64,000 bases of DNA. It comes from Mesostigma viride (lineage: Eukaryota; Streptophyta; Mesostigmatophyceae; Mesostigmatales; Mesostigmataceae). Positions 1 to 10,460 of this stretch are shown here, piece by piece. The stretch covers positions 1,056,114 to 1,120,113 of the forward strand of contig RPFO01000076.1 in NCBI GenBank assembly GCA_009746045.1. Reading direction: 5' to 3'. The notes beneath the pieces are model-generated. The model had not been told where the DNA came from and did not search any database. It saw only the letters and a program-made list of their open reading frames with translations. Position 1 is the first letter of the stretch; the number at the start of each line of letters is the position of its first letter. The position numbers and the translations under genes were made by a program.

Positions 1-109
1 TAATGAAAAAATCATTATTGTTCGTGCTGTTTTGAACAGCGGTTGTTACTGGCACTGCATGCATGTGTCTGCTGCCAGCATATTGCATTATGGGTGTGTT
101 TTTCAGCGC

Positions 110-440
110 TGTGTTTTCTCACTTTTCTCACTTTTCTCACGTCCTGTTTTTCTCACTTTTCTCACTTTTCTCACGTCCTGATTTTCTCACTTTTCTCACG
201 TTTCACACCTCCCGTTTTTCTCACTTATCTCACGTCCTGTTTTTTGAGATTTTTCTCACGTTTTCCCCCTTTTTTCACCTTTTTGGGGCAATCTCACCCG
301 GGTTAGAAACGTGTTTTCTCACCCATTCACACCCCATTCTCACCCTTTTTTCTCACCTTTCTCACCCATTCTCACCCATTTCTCACCCTTTTTCTCACCT
401 TTCTCACCCTTTTTCTCACCATTTCTCACCCATTCTCAAA
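110..440. repeat. Degenerate TTTTCTCAC pyrimidine-rich repeat
   Basis: The plus strand is almost pure pyrimidine apart from a recurring CAC. Short units such as CACTTTTCTCAC recur to about 260, and TCTCACCC(A/T)TT units from about 315 to 440. Long open frames across it are a by-product of the repeat. It lies upstream of the 79-bp tandem array and may be part of the same intron or upstream region. Confidence 0.75.
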
Positions 441-583
441 GCCGAGTTCCTAGTGGACGTCAACTGCCGATGTTCTACAAAAATTCAAACCCAATAAAGG
501 TATCTCTGCGGAGAGACCCTATATACTGTCCATGGGTTGCTTTTCTTTTAGGTATGAAATTTCGCTTGTTCTATCGGTATGAA

Positions 584-841
584 GGGGTCTCTCTGCAGCT
601 ATACCCAGTGTCGAATTTCGATCACTTGATATCTTGTCGTATGTTGTTATTATGATTCGAATGGGGTCTCTCTGCAGCTATACCCTGTGTCGAATTTCGA
701 TCACTTGATGTCTTGTCGTATGTTGTCATTATGATTCGAATGGGGTCTCTCTGCAGCTATACCCTGTGTCGAATTTTGATGACTGTATGTCTTGTCGTTA
801 ATTTTTTTTTTGTAAGGGGTCTCTCTGCAGCTATACCCTGT
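584..841. repeat. 79-bp tandem repeat, about 3.3 copies
   Basis: Units begin with GGGGTCTCTCTGCAGCTATA at 584, 663, 742 and 816, giving periods of 79, 79 and 74 bp. The first three units are nearly identical; the third decays towards a T-run. The last copy ends shortly before a branch-site-like CTAAC and a CAG acceptor at 907-909, so the array probably lies in an intron or 5' region of the following exon. A related motif recurs at 3395, downstream of that exon. Confidence 0.8.
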
Positions 842-909
842 TTTATTGGTTTTTGGTCAATTTTGCTAACTTGAACGGTATTCTATTTGTCCTAACTATT
901 TGATGACAG

Positions 910-1656
910 GACGTCGAGTCTGGCCGACGCGCGGAGGTTGAGGAGGTGCCTGGCATCAAGCAGGCGCATTGGTGGCGACTGGACAAGTCCGACCCTGGCC
1001 TTTTGATGATTAGGCGCTATTCCTGCTACTGTCCGCCCTGTTTGGCTGGGCGGTTTGAGGGATGTCTAAGCGAGTGGTCGTTTATCATCGAGTTCAATGA
1101 TGCAGGAAGCTCGATGAAAACTGTCCGTTTGCTGCCACCGAGCCAGCCCAACCCTCCGGTTCGCATGGTGACGCGGGGGGAGCAGCTGAAGGACAAGCGG
1201 GAGGCGATGGGCCGGCAGATGAGACTCCACGACTATGTGGCAGTTCCATCGGACAAGGACACGGATCACGATCCCATCCACCCGTTCTGGTTGGCTGAGG
1301 TTGTAAGCGAAGCCGGGCCGATTGTGTTAGACGAGAACTTCGAGAGGTGGGTCGAGGGCCGGAACGGACGGGAGAAGGAGCTGTTCCTCGCCGGGAACGG
1401 AATTCTTCCCGTTCGGATTTGGAAGCGGGATAAGCATGACCCCCTGCATTTCACGCTCAACGTTGAGGATTGGCCACCGTCACGCCAGCCCGAGCTTGTG
1501 AATTGCTATCTCTGCGTCGCTCCGGCTCTCCGGCTAGAAGCACGCGTGCGCAGCGACGGAATGTGTGCCGACATCAGGATGGGCAAGGAGCTCGACAAGT
1601 GGCTTACTACGCTGGTGATCAAGGATGAAGCCCCGGAGGGGCCGGCACCGACTTAA
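910..1656 (+). CDS. Terminal exon, Cys-cluster protein of unknown function (partial)
   Basis: The frame is open from a likely 3' splice site (CAG at 907-909, with CTAAC about 15 bases upstream) to TAA at 1654-1656, about 248 codons. There is no ATG at the start, so this is read as a last exon with earlier exons outside or upstream in the repeats. Near its start is a compact Cys cluster, CYCPPCLAGRFEGC. Later comes a stretch around DYVAVPSDKD and PFWLAEVV that resembles the strand pattern of small chromatin-reader (BAH/Tudor-like) folds; this likeness is weak. The TAA stop is part of the TTAA target of the transposon that follows, so the stop existed before insertion. The family is not recognised; it could be a host gene or the end of an older mobile-element protein. 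Confidence 0.55.
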   Translation, partial: DVESGRRAEVEEVPGIKQAHWWRLDKSDPGLLMIRRYSCYCPPCLAGRFEGCLSEWSFIIEFNDAGSSMKTVRLLPPSQPNPPVRMVTRGEQLKDKREAMGRQMRLHDYVAVPSDKDTDHDPIHPFWLAEVVSEAGPIVLDENFERWVEGRNGREKELFLAGNGILPVRIWKRDKHDPLHFTLNVEDWPPSRQPELVNCYLCVAPALRLEARVRSDGMCADIRMGKELDKWLTTLVIKDEAPEGPAPT

Positions 1657-3380
1657 CCCTTAAACCGTGTCCAACTGCCCTCTATAAATAGCGGGCAGTT
1701 GGCACTTTCCATGGTAATGTCCACAAACCAACCTAATAATTATTTATGGCCCATACTAGGACCAAAGCACACACATATGTGGACCTCCTTGGGGGTCATG
1801 TCATTGGTCATATTGCAATGTCCTATGGGTGCTAAATATAGCACCCCCTGGCAGGGGGTGCGCAGGGTGCGAGACAAGAGACACATATAATGCAATATTG
1901 GATGTCAAATCTTATTTGTTGGTCCTGGATTCAACAAGGCAGTGAGAAAGGAAGCTAGAAAGGGCTCCTGACCACTGACATCATGGGGTGGAGCAGGGAC
2001 CCAGCTGCAAGCTCTAAAAATAAATGCCCGCTACAAATAGCGGACAGTTTGGTTGGTGACGCCTGCTAGCATTACAAAGCTAAATTCTCATCCCGTAGCA
2101 ACAAAAAACATCATGGATGATCAAACATGCTAATTACATCCTGTCCAGGCTGCAGAACATCCATCATAGCATATAAAGATAGGTAACCACGCCTATGCAC
2201 AGTCACATTTGTACGTATCATAGCATGGTAAGGGCACACCCTTGAAACCACACAAGCCAAACACGATGCTCACTTTTTTCTTGTGCTGATGCTGTAATAA
2301 ACAAGTGCAAGTAAGCCTAGCTCAATGACAGTGCTAGCTAGTGCTCCCTGTATGCTGGGATTTATTATAGTAGCTGCTAACTGGCTATGGGGTGTCCTCT
2401 ACTAACAAAACCAAAAAGCTAACCAAAACCTGGCCAAGATACCATCTTTCCAAAGAATGTAGGCAAGAAAACCCATCACAATACCATGCACAACATATTT
2501 AAGCATTACATCGATCGTTACTCTAGTATATAGGATGAAGACGCAGCTAACCATGAACAAAACGGATGATAAACTGGGCGAAATGGTTGTACGCAGCCAC
2601 CACGACAAACCATTACATGAAAGTAGTAAGGAGGGAACTTTACCACCACGAAACCTTAATAATAAGTCCGGGATTACTCACCGAGCGATAAAACCACTTT
2701 ACCTCCTTCACGGCAGCGGCAGGGACTGCAAACTGCGCCAGGTCCAACTACAGCAAAAAAGGCTGGCTGACAGGTAGCAAGCTCATGACAGAAACGATGC
2801 CCCGAGGCTATTCTGGCCCACAGCGCTGATGAACTATGCGATATACATCATAATAAAGTTAATCGTTGCGAAATATTCGATGATAAAACGGCAAATACCA
2901 AGTGCTAGCTTCATCGGCATCCCCGTAGTAGTAAACGCGTGTTGACGCAATAAAAACCAGCCCGAGATGATTGCGCGCCTCGTTAGACGTTGCGCAACTA
3001 GGTCTATAGCATCTTTATGACGTATAAAGTGTGCCTACAAAATTTGGAACGAGTCCGTGCATGAGTGCTCCTGCGCCAGTCAGTTTTCTGCACCGCCATG
3101 GCCGCAAATCTGCACGGACGTCAATATTTTACATTCACGTTTTCGTCCCATTGAAAAGGGTACCCCTTGTACTTGGGTCAATAATTAGTCCCTGTGTACC
3201 TGTCAGAATGTAGTGATGTTTAGGTACGGGACGCAGTACACATCTAGCTGAAGACGCCTGGCTAAAAATATCACGGAAATACCTACTGGCATTCGCGTTA
3301 TTCTCACTACCAACTGTCCGCTATGTGTAGCGGTCAGTTGGTACTGTCCGCTGCAAATATCAGTCAGCACGGTTTAAGGG
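1657..3380. mobile_element. piggyBac-like non-autonomous element (TTAA target)
   Basis: TTAA occurs on both sides (1653-1656 and 3381-3384). The 1724-bp element begins CCCTTAAACCGTG and ends with the exact inverse at 3368-3380. CCC-starting 13-bp inverted ends next to a TTAA duplication are the signature of the piggyBac superfamily. Just inside each end is a hairpin (1671-1702 and 3310-3341) built on CCAACTGCCC or CCAACTGTCC and its inverse, and a related GCCCGCTACAAATAGCGGACAG lies near 2025-2050. No transposase frame is present, so it would need an enzyme supplied in trans. The inside is AT-rich non-coding DNA with nothing else recognised. Insertion left the preceding gene's TAA intact and moved its 3' UTR 1.7 kb downstream. 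Confidence 0.85.
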
Positions 3381-3677
3381 TTAAACTAGAAATTGGGGTC
3401 TCGCTGCGGGTAGACGACGCCCTAGTTTCGGCTCGTATTATCTATATAGTGGGGCTTCAGTAGGCTGTTAAAAGGTGCCCGCATATATTGTTTATATATT
3501 TTCGAGATCTTTCTGTGGTCAAGTTTAAGGATAGTTGATAATTTTTTGCGGCCTTCAAGTTGCGGCTCAGTTATTTTTTACTGCAACATAATTTTATGCT
3601 GTATATTGAAATAATGATAAGGATTTCGATATTTTTTTGCACAATCTATTCGACATTTGTTTCTGCAAATGTCGAGA

Positions 3678-3891
3678 ATTTATTGCTCCACCCCCACAAA
3701 AAAATTGTTCCGGAACTGTTCGAAGAGAATAGCAATGACAGGATTCGAACCCGGGTCCACATTGATCTTCGGAGTGAGGTAGGCCAGCCATCATGTTCCG
3801 CACTCAAATCTGGCTCGGGTCCGATCCCTTGCAGTGCCCTTCGCTTCAAACAGCTCCGGAACAAGTTTTTTGTGGGGTTGGAGCAATAAAT
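3678..3891. mobile_element. 214-bp foldback element with tRNA-like B box
   Basis: Two 48-bp arms (3678-3725 and 3844-3891), starting ATTTATTGCTCC, are inverted copies with about five differences. The 118-bp centre holds, on the minus strand, GGTTCGAATCC at 3741-3751, an exact match to the RNA polymerase III B-box/T-loop consensus. Surrounding bases do not fold into a full tRNA, so a functional tRNA is not called. No clear target-site duplication was found. It may be a tRNA-derived MITE or a SINE caught between inverted arms. Confidence 0.65.
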
Positions 3892-4208
3892 ACTTATTTG
3901 CCGGGCACAGTTGTCATTCCGCCTAGTACAATTGCGTCACTGACATTTTTGCCTGGGTACGGTACGAACCAATAACGCAATATTTAGTATCTAATTGCCG
4001 CTGCTCTTGCTGAATTTTAACCGGAAGCTGAAAAAGGTGTCCGGTGAAGCGAATAGTAGTGACTGGTGGTCGTGCCCTTCCATTACTCCTTATCGACAAA
4101 TTTTGGGTTCTACCTGCAGTGATAACCCTTGCGCGTCTGGCTGTCGGGGTCACTAATTTCCTGTCGATTGCAAGCAGCCAAGCTTGCCGAAATTTAACAC
4201 TGTCACAA

Positions 4209-4646
4209 ATGGAGCAGAGCGATATTTTCGGTTCTCAGCATACCTACGTGATGGTCGACAAAAATGAGCACGCTGCAAACATCAGAATTGATGTAGAGTT
4301 GCTCGGACCTTCTGCACAGTGGGGTGCAGGTGTCATTGCGTTCGGCAATGGCATGATCGATCTGGTGCCACCCGATTCAGATTTGAACCCTGCTTACCAA
4401 TGCGTGCCTGACAATCAGGCGAGAGTGGTGGTGGAGAGCACGGAAATTCCGGGCTCTCCCAATGTATCAATGATGCGCCTGAGGGCTGAGGCCCAGCAGG
4501 AGTTCCTGGCTGCTGCGGAGAACGGCGGGGCCAAGTGGAACACCAAAATGTATACAGGCGAGCCTCCCAACTACAGGGGAGACCTGTACCAGGGAGTGTA
4601 CTCCTTCGGCGATTTCGACATCGACGGATGGGGCACCTTTTTCTAG
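4209..4646 (+). CDS. Hypothetical 145-aa protein
   Basis: An ATG at 4209 opens a 145-codon frame beginning MEQSDIFGSQ and ending SFGDFDIDGWGTFF. The frame extends upstream without a stop to 4044, but that part has a different, Leu-rich composition and could be intron or leader. The protein is acidic and mixed in composition, with no membrane segment or motif I recognise. It could be the last exon of a host gene. Downstream sequence to 4738 is AT-rich and then meets the LINE array. Confidence 0.45.
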   Translation: MEQSDIFGSQHTYVMVDKNEHAANIRIDVELLGPSAQWGAGVIAFGNGMIDLVPPDSDLNPAYQCVPDNQARVVVESTEIPGSPNVSMMRLRAEAQQEFLAAAENGGAKWNTKMYTGEPPNYRGDLYQGVYSFGDFDIDGWGTFF

Positions 4647-4738
4647 GCGCAATGCCTAAGTTGTCAAATACTCAACAATGTCGACTTTATGGGCACATAT
4701 TTATATTCATTGAGAATGATAAAATTACGGACATGTGC

Positions 4739-4752
4739 ACATATATATACTG
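4739..4752. repeat. Left 14-bp target-site duplication of LINE stack
   Basis: ACATATATATACTG here is repeated exactly at 7174-7187, on the other side of the LINE block. Length and AT-richness fit target-primed reverse transcription. Confidence 0.75.
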
Positions 4753-5016
4753 TTAGGCGTTTCCATTGGTCTTATCGTAGTATAGAGCTTTGACATGGCT
4801 CTGTATATAGGTTTATAGCTGGGCGTTTGCTTTGGTTTGAGTGATTTCACTCTGCTGTAAGTAATTATATTTTTAATACATATATATATATATTAAAAAT
4901 ATAATTACTTACAGCAGAGTGAAATCACTCAAACCAAAGCAAACGCCCAGCTATAAACCTATATACAGAGCCATGTCAAAGCTCTATACTACGATAAGAC
5001 CAATGGAAACGCCTAA
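4753..5016. repeat. 264-bp palindrome (two LINE 3' UTRs tail to tail)
   Basis: The sequence from TTAGGCG at 4753 is the inverse complement of the stretch ending CGCCTAA at 5016, with its centre in the AT tail near 4884. It arises because copy 0 (plus) and copy 1 (minus) meet at their tails. Such a palindrome can form a long hairpin. Confidence 0.85.
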
Positions 5017-5026
5017 CGGGAGGAAC

Positions 5027-5486
5027 CTAATAGCCCTGCTGCACCGCAAAATCAGCCCGCGTACGGCGGAGCATGATGTCAGCCATGGCCCGAGTCAGCG
5101 CCACCGACAGGCGCTGACGCCAATATGACGTCCAGGTCCGCGCCGACCATGGGGCCCGCTGGCCCTCCAGGTCCAGCCGGTCCTCCCGGAGCCGGCAACA
5201 CTCCTTGAAGAAGGCGGAGGTCAGGGGCCCCATGGCCCCAAACTCCTCCAGGACAAAGGGCACCACACGATGGTGCCCGACGTCGCCGTAGGCCAGGAGC
5301 TTGGCCCGCTCCGCCCGGTCCGCCGTGTAACCTGCCGTGAGGGAGGCCCCAGCCACGTGGCTAAGAGCCAAGGGCCGCGCCACCGAAACGTCAATAAGCA
5401 GATGCCGGCCACCCCCCTCAAAGTCCAGCACCACGATGTCAGGCCGGTGGTTGGGGGAATAGAAGGCAGCGCCATCCGCATCCTCG
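5027..5486 (-). pseudogene. LINE pol C-terminus, copy 1 (endonuclease-like domain)
   Basis: This 5'-truncated fragment covers the last ~150 residues of the LINE polyprotein and ends at the stop at 5027. It contains the RPDIVVLDF and HLLIDVSV strands that match a restriction-like (PD-(D/E)XK) endonuclease core, followed by an Ala/Arg-rich helical tail (LSVALTRAMADIMLRR). It lacks the reverse transcriptase. Its sequence is the same as copies 2 and 3 where they overlap. Confidence 0.7.
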
Positions 5487-5632
5487 TATACATATATATT
5501 AAAAATATAATTACTTACAGCAGAGTGAAATCACTCAAACCAAAGCAAACGCCCAGCTATAAACCTATATACAGAGCCATGTCAAAGCTCTATACTACGA
5601 TAAGACCAATGGAAACGCCTAACGGGAGGAAC

Positions 5633-6282
5633 CTAATAGCCCTGCTGCACCGCAAAATCAGCCCGCGTACGGCGGAGCATGATGTCAGCCATGGCCCGAG
5701 TCAGCGCCACCGACAGGCGCTGACGCCAATATGACGTCCAGGTCCGCGCCGACCATGGGGCCCGCTGGCCCTCCAGGTCCAGCCGGTCCTCCCGGAGCCG
5801 GCAACACTCCTTGAAGAAGGCGGAGGTCAGGGGCCCCATGGCCCCAAACTCCTCCAGGACAAAGGGCACCACACGATGGTGCCCGACGTCGCCGTAGGCC
5901 AGGAGCTTGGCCCGCTCCGCCCGGTCCGCCGTGTAACCTGCCGTGAGGGAGGCCCCAGCCACGTGGCTAAGAGCCAAGGGCCGCGCCACCGAAACGTCAA
6001 TAAGCAGATGCCGGCCACCCCCTCAAAGTCCAGCACCACGATGTCAGGCCGGTGGTTGGGGGAATAGAAGGCAGCGCCATCCGCATCCTCGGACCGGATG
6101 TTCGCGTGGGGGAAAACCGACCGAATCATGGCGAGCACCACCGTCAGGAGGACAGTGTGCAAATACAAATACCAATTCTGATTCTGTTGGCCCCCCATGC
6201 AGGCAAGGTAGTGAGTCCCCGTGGGATCCAGCGGCTGCCCACAGCTACCACAAGGCCGCCCGGCCGGAACAAGAGGCTGCGG
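5633..6282 (-). pseudogene. LINE pol C-terminus, copy 2 (frameshifted)
   Basis: Same fragment as copy 1 but reaching further upstream to the zinc-finger region (MGGQQNQNWYLYLH and beyond). A C-run near 6015 is one base shorter than in copies 1 and 3, which breaks the frame inside the endonuclease-like core. Otherwise it is near-identical to them. The 5' end at 6282 abuts the tail of copy 3. Confidence 0.7.
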
Positions 6283-6431
6283 TAATACATATATATATTA
6301 AAAATATAATTACTTACAGCAGAGTGAAATCACTCAAACCAAAGCAAACGCCCAGCTATAAACCTATATACAGAGCCATGTCAAAGCTCTATACTACGAT
6401 AAGACCAATGGAAACGCCTAACGGGAGGAAC

Positions 6432-7170
6432 CTAATAGCCCTGCTGCACCGCAAAATCAGCCCGCGTACGGCGGAGCATGATGTCAGCCATGGCCCGAGT
6501 CAGCGCCACCGACAGGCGCTGACGCCAATATGACGTCCAGGTCCGCGCCGACCATGGGGCCCGCTGGCCCTCCAGGTCCAGCCGGTCCTCCCGGAGCCGG
6601 CAACACTCCTTGAAGAAGGCGGAGGTCAGGGGCCCCATGGCCCCAAACTCCTCCAGGACAAAGGGCACCACACGATGGTGCCCGACGTCGCCGTAGGCCA
6701 GGAGCTTGGCCCGCTCCGCCCGGTCCGCCGTGTAACCTGCCGTGAGGGAGGCCCCAGCCACGTGGCTAAGAGCCAAGGGCCGCGCCACCGAAACGTCAAT
6801 AAGCAGATGCCGGCCACCCCCCTCAAAGTCCAGCACCACGATGTCAGGCCGGTGGTTGGGGGAATAGAAGGCAGCGCCATCCGCATCCTCGGACCGGATG
6901 TTCGCGTGGGGGAAAACCGACCGAATCATGGCGAGCACCACCGTCAGGAGGACAGTGTGCAAATACAAATACCAATTCTGATTCTGTTGGCCCCCCATGC
7001 AGGCAAGGTAGTGAGTCCCCGTGGGATCCAGCGGCTGCCCACAGCTACCACAAGGCCGCCCGGCCGGAACAAGAGGCTGCGGGGCAAATAGCTGGTGCCG
7101 GAGCGCCACCGAGTAGTGGCTGGGAGCCAAGGCGAATGGGGGGGCCATGGGAAGAGCACGAAGGTACGCC
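6432..7170 (-). pseudogene. LINE pol C-terminus, copy 3 (longest)
   Basis: About 246 codons remain open. From the N-terminal side: the end of the RT thumb/linker region (ALRHQLF), a CCHC-type zinc knuckle CGSCGQPLDPTGTHYLAC of the kind found after the RT in R2-like and other non-LTR elements, then the restriction-like endonuclease core (RPDIVVLDF, HLLIDVSV), then the helical C-terminus. The 5' truncation at 7170 removes the RT itself. The order zinc knuckle then RLE is that of the early-branching, site-preferring LINE clades; exact clade not determined. Confidence 0.75.
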
Positions 7171-7173
7171 AAT

Positions 7174-7187
7174 ACATATATATACTG
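7174..7187. repeat. Right 14-bp target-site duplication of LINE stack
   Basis: Exact match to 4739-4752; it adjoins the truncated 5' end of copy 3. Confidence 0.75.
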
Positions 7188-10100
7188 ATTCAATAAAAAA
7201 TTTCGGCAATTTTGTTCCCGGCATTGATAATCAAAAGCTGCTAGCAGGCCAAGGACTTCAAAAGTGGCAATAGATCCATGTAGGTCGTCGATAAACTTGT
7301 CTAGTCGTCATATTTCGGTCGCAAAATTCGTGCGTGGCCTGCAGGCATCGGACAAAGTGCACGCAACAGCAGGAGTCGGTTGAGTTCGAAGCACGGCAGA
7401 CAAAAAATTTCGGCGCAAAGTCCGTCCGGCGAAAAATTCACTCGGCTGCCAAATTTTCGGCAAGAATTTCGGCGCAATGTCCGGTTTTCGGACGATTGAA
7501 ATTAGCGTTTTTTTCTTGCAAAAATCTACCCCATTCCGCGTGGGACCACCCTGGTGTTGATGGCCACATACACACTGATTCATATCCATCATCGTGCACG
7601 ACTCGAAAACGCGGATAACATAACGGCAGGCTCGAGCTACCTTGGTCCGGATTCTCCAGATCTCTGGCCTGCGCTGTTGTCTCATTGACATACACACTGA
7701 TGCGCCCGGCAATACCATGGGCGGTCCGTCTGCATGAACAATCTTTCGTTGCTGGCCGCCCCACGCTTCACGTTCCAGGCACACTGGTTGGTAAGAAAGG
7801 TCAACTTGTAAGGTCCGTTGAGTCCGATCTCTTTTCTTTCAGGGGCATGCTCTTTTTGTGTGTGATATCATGACGGCCACTATGGAACGTGATTCATAAT
7901 AAGATATTGCTTCAAATTTGCTGTGCGATAACACTTCCTTGACTACTTGTAGTCATCACTTTTATTGCTCATTGAAATAATTTTGGACATTTATCTGGTG
8001 GCCCCAGGCAATTGTCATGTTTGTTGTCTCACTCACTTGATGACAATGTAAAGACTATCAATAAAGCAACTAGCGCAGGCCATAAATATTGTTAAGCCTC
8101 CCACGGTCCTTAATTTAGGACAAAGTCCTAAATTAAGGACCAATTTACTATAACCGAGGTACCGGGGGGGGGGGTCACTATATGGACCGTACCCCATGTG
8201 GACCGTACCCGGCATGATGTACCCGACCCGTGGTACCGGCACATGGTACCCGGATTCCGTACCCGGGTACCGGGTATAATGGCGGGAAAGTAGGTACCTC
8301 GACCAAAAATATAACCGATTTTGGAGCGAAAAAGTGGGTGCGGGAATGATCTGAGGTGGATATGGCGACCTGACAATCGTGGCCGGCGTTTTCACGTGCG
8401 TTTATCATTTCGGGCGCCCAGTAGCAAAAACGAAAGGTCGTTAGTTATGCTTAAAGGCTGTGAAATTTTCTGCGCAAGTTTTTATGTGTAGCGCTGTAGC
8501 ACAGCGGCACAACACAAATGGGTCGCAGATCGCCTGCTCGCGGAGGGTCGATTTTGGCACAAACATGTTAGTGTATTAGCAATGGTGGTGCGAATCAAGC
8601 CAGGAAATTTTTGTGGACGATTTTGATTATAGTCTGGAGTTTATAAACGGAGTATTTGACATGGAAGCGCCTGGGCCGTGATATTCTTGCCCGATTTCCA
8701 TTGTTGACCATGTTTTAGGGACGTTCAGGCTGGGCAGCGAGCGCACCTTATAGGTCTTCACTTTCGGTATTTCTTGGACCTAGAACGCAGCACAAGCGTG
8801 GTTTATATCATTTTCGAACCGGTTGGCCAGCTTTGGTGCGCTCAGCTCTCGGAAAGCTGACCTCGCTGCGGATTTCAGCGACTTTTTTGCAACCATCTGG
8901 AATGAGGCGACGTAAGTAGCAGGTACGTGCCGGGGTGCCCTAGATCATGAGTGTAACTGGCAACGCTGTCGTGGTGTTTTGAGTCAGTAAGCTATGCCTA
9001 AAAAGAGGGGACGCTCTCTGTGCACATAACTGTCACACATAGTTGGTTTACGTCATACAATTTTTTACGTCTCTATCTTCGTCGTCCGCTGCAGCTAAAA
9101 CACACATGCGTAAGAGCAGTTTTACTCATGTGTTAGTTATAAACCATGGTCCTATGGCCTGCAGTCGTTCAGGGTGCTCTCAGACAGTATATACAATATG
9201 GTTTACGTGTTACATGCACCCTGAATTCGCTCACAAAGCGTTGCATGTTAGCACAACGTTGTTCTGTAACTTGATTTGGCTGCATTCATGTGTTAGTTGC
9301 AATGCAAATGCAATGTTTTTTCATCGCTGGGTGGTGGCCAGCATGTCCGTGATGTCAAAGAAGGTTTGGCATATGCTTAGAGAAAGTTTACCGCAAGGGG
9401 TGGGCCATGTTCAAGCCGGGCAACCTCAGCAACCATGCAACCGTATATTGCATTACCTGCACCATCTGTGACACCGTTAAGCACGCGTATATATAGAGGC
9501 AGCCACAGCAGGGTATGGCCTTGTTATACGCTGCCCCGCCATCCCAAGGCCTCGTAGGGTCCCCTAGCGCTTGTAAGATGCTCAAGGGACCGTGTGGATA
9601 GCATGGTCATGCGTTGACACTAATTGGTCCTATTGGTCCTAAATTCTCATTTTGACCAAATTCGCGGTTTGAGGCCTGCCATGGGCCAGGGTCCATTCAG
9701 GCACTAAATGTAATTATTTGAACCCAGGTTTTTGTCCAAAATTCAAAAAGTGTGTTATCTGTCAGTGGTAAAAATGCCAGGGTCAAAATTTGATGTTTGC
9801 ACATATATTTTTTAATTCAAACTGGTCCTAAAATAAGGACTTTTCTTGGGAACATGGACAATATGGAGAATCCGGACCATGCTGTTGATAGCTCGAGCCT
9901 GCTGTTGACTCATCCGTGTTAGTTCAGTCATTCACAACGATGGAAACAAATGGAGGTGGAAATGTGCAGCCTTGTACGTTACAACTATGGCTGGCTAACA
10001 TTCAGAGCGGGATCTACACGGTTTGCGATGGCACCACTCCTTTTGAACCGCAATAACCCTAAATGGAATTAATATGTTCGCACATTGCATAGTTGCATGC

Positions 10101-10364
10101 CTCCCTTTATAATTGCAACGCGCCCGACATTAGTCATGATTAAAGAATTTCGCGTGCACAAAGTTACGCAGCCACAATACGTCCAACATTATGTCTCACT
10201 CAATGAGCAACCAATTCAAGACATTGCACATGTCCAAGTGAGGTCTTAACAACCACAGTACCCCCAGTGCGTGTGACTAGCTCAAGGAGCTAGCATGCAC
10301 GTAATTGACCACTATGAACATGTGTAGCATCATACGGTAAGCTAATGGAATTTCCATTATTATC
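7188..10364. other. About 3.2 kb with no confident gene
   Basis: Two overlapping minus-strand frames at 7308-7784 remain open for over 100 codons, but neither resembles a known family. At 8157-8300 GTACC/GGTACC motifs recur many times beside a G-run, a local low-complexity cluster. Around 8490-8560 there is a weak tRNA-like pair of boxes (TAGCACAGCGG, then GGGTCGATTTT). TCCTAAATTAAGGAC is doubled at 8110-8140, and ATTGGTCCT is doubled at 9620. Nothing else could be assigned. Confidence 0.5.
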
Positions 10365-10460
10365 ATTCTATTAACCGTGGAACTCCGCCGATGCTCATGG
10401 GAACACTTATTGCTTGGCAAAGGCTAGCCTTACCCCCAAACACGCAGGGAGGGTGGGCGG
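10365..10460 (-). repeat. B2 terminal repeat of YR retrotransposon
   Basis: It shares ATTCTATTAACCGTGG (10365-10380) and the block from CCGATGCTCATGGG to GCCTTACCC with B1 at 10892-11030. B1 contains about 65 extra bases between the two blocks. This is the 3' end of the element. Confidence 0.75.

Larger units (their letters stand above)
4753..7173 (-). mobile_element. Stack of four 5'-truncated copies of one LINE
   Basis: Four copies share the same ~130-bp 3' UTR and an AT-rich tail (ACATATATATATTAAAAATA). Copy 0 is a UTR-only fragment on the plus strand (4753-4879). Copies 1, 2 and 3 are on the minus strand (about 4880-5486, 5487-6282, 6283-7170), each truncated at its 5' end exactly where the next copy's tail starts. 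The whole block is flanked by ACATATATATACTG at 4739-4752 and 7174-7187, a 14-bp target-site duplication. Copies are almost identical, so insertion was recent. The pattern means each new copy landed in the tail of an existing one. Confidence 0.85.

Noticed and set aside
1653-1669. Telomere-like TTAACCCTTAAACC
   Set aside because: It is a single copy forming a transposon inverted repeat, not a tandem telomeric array.
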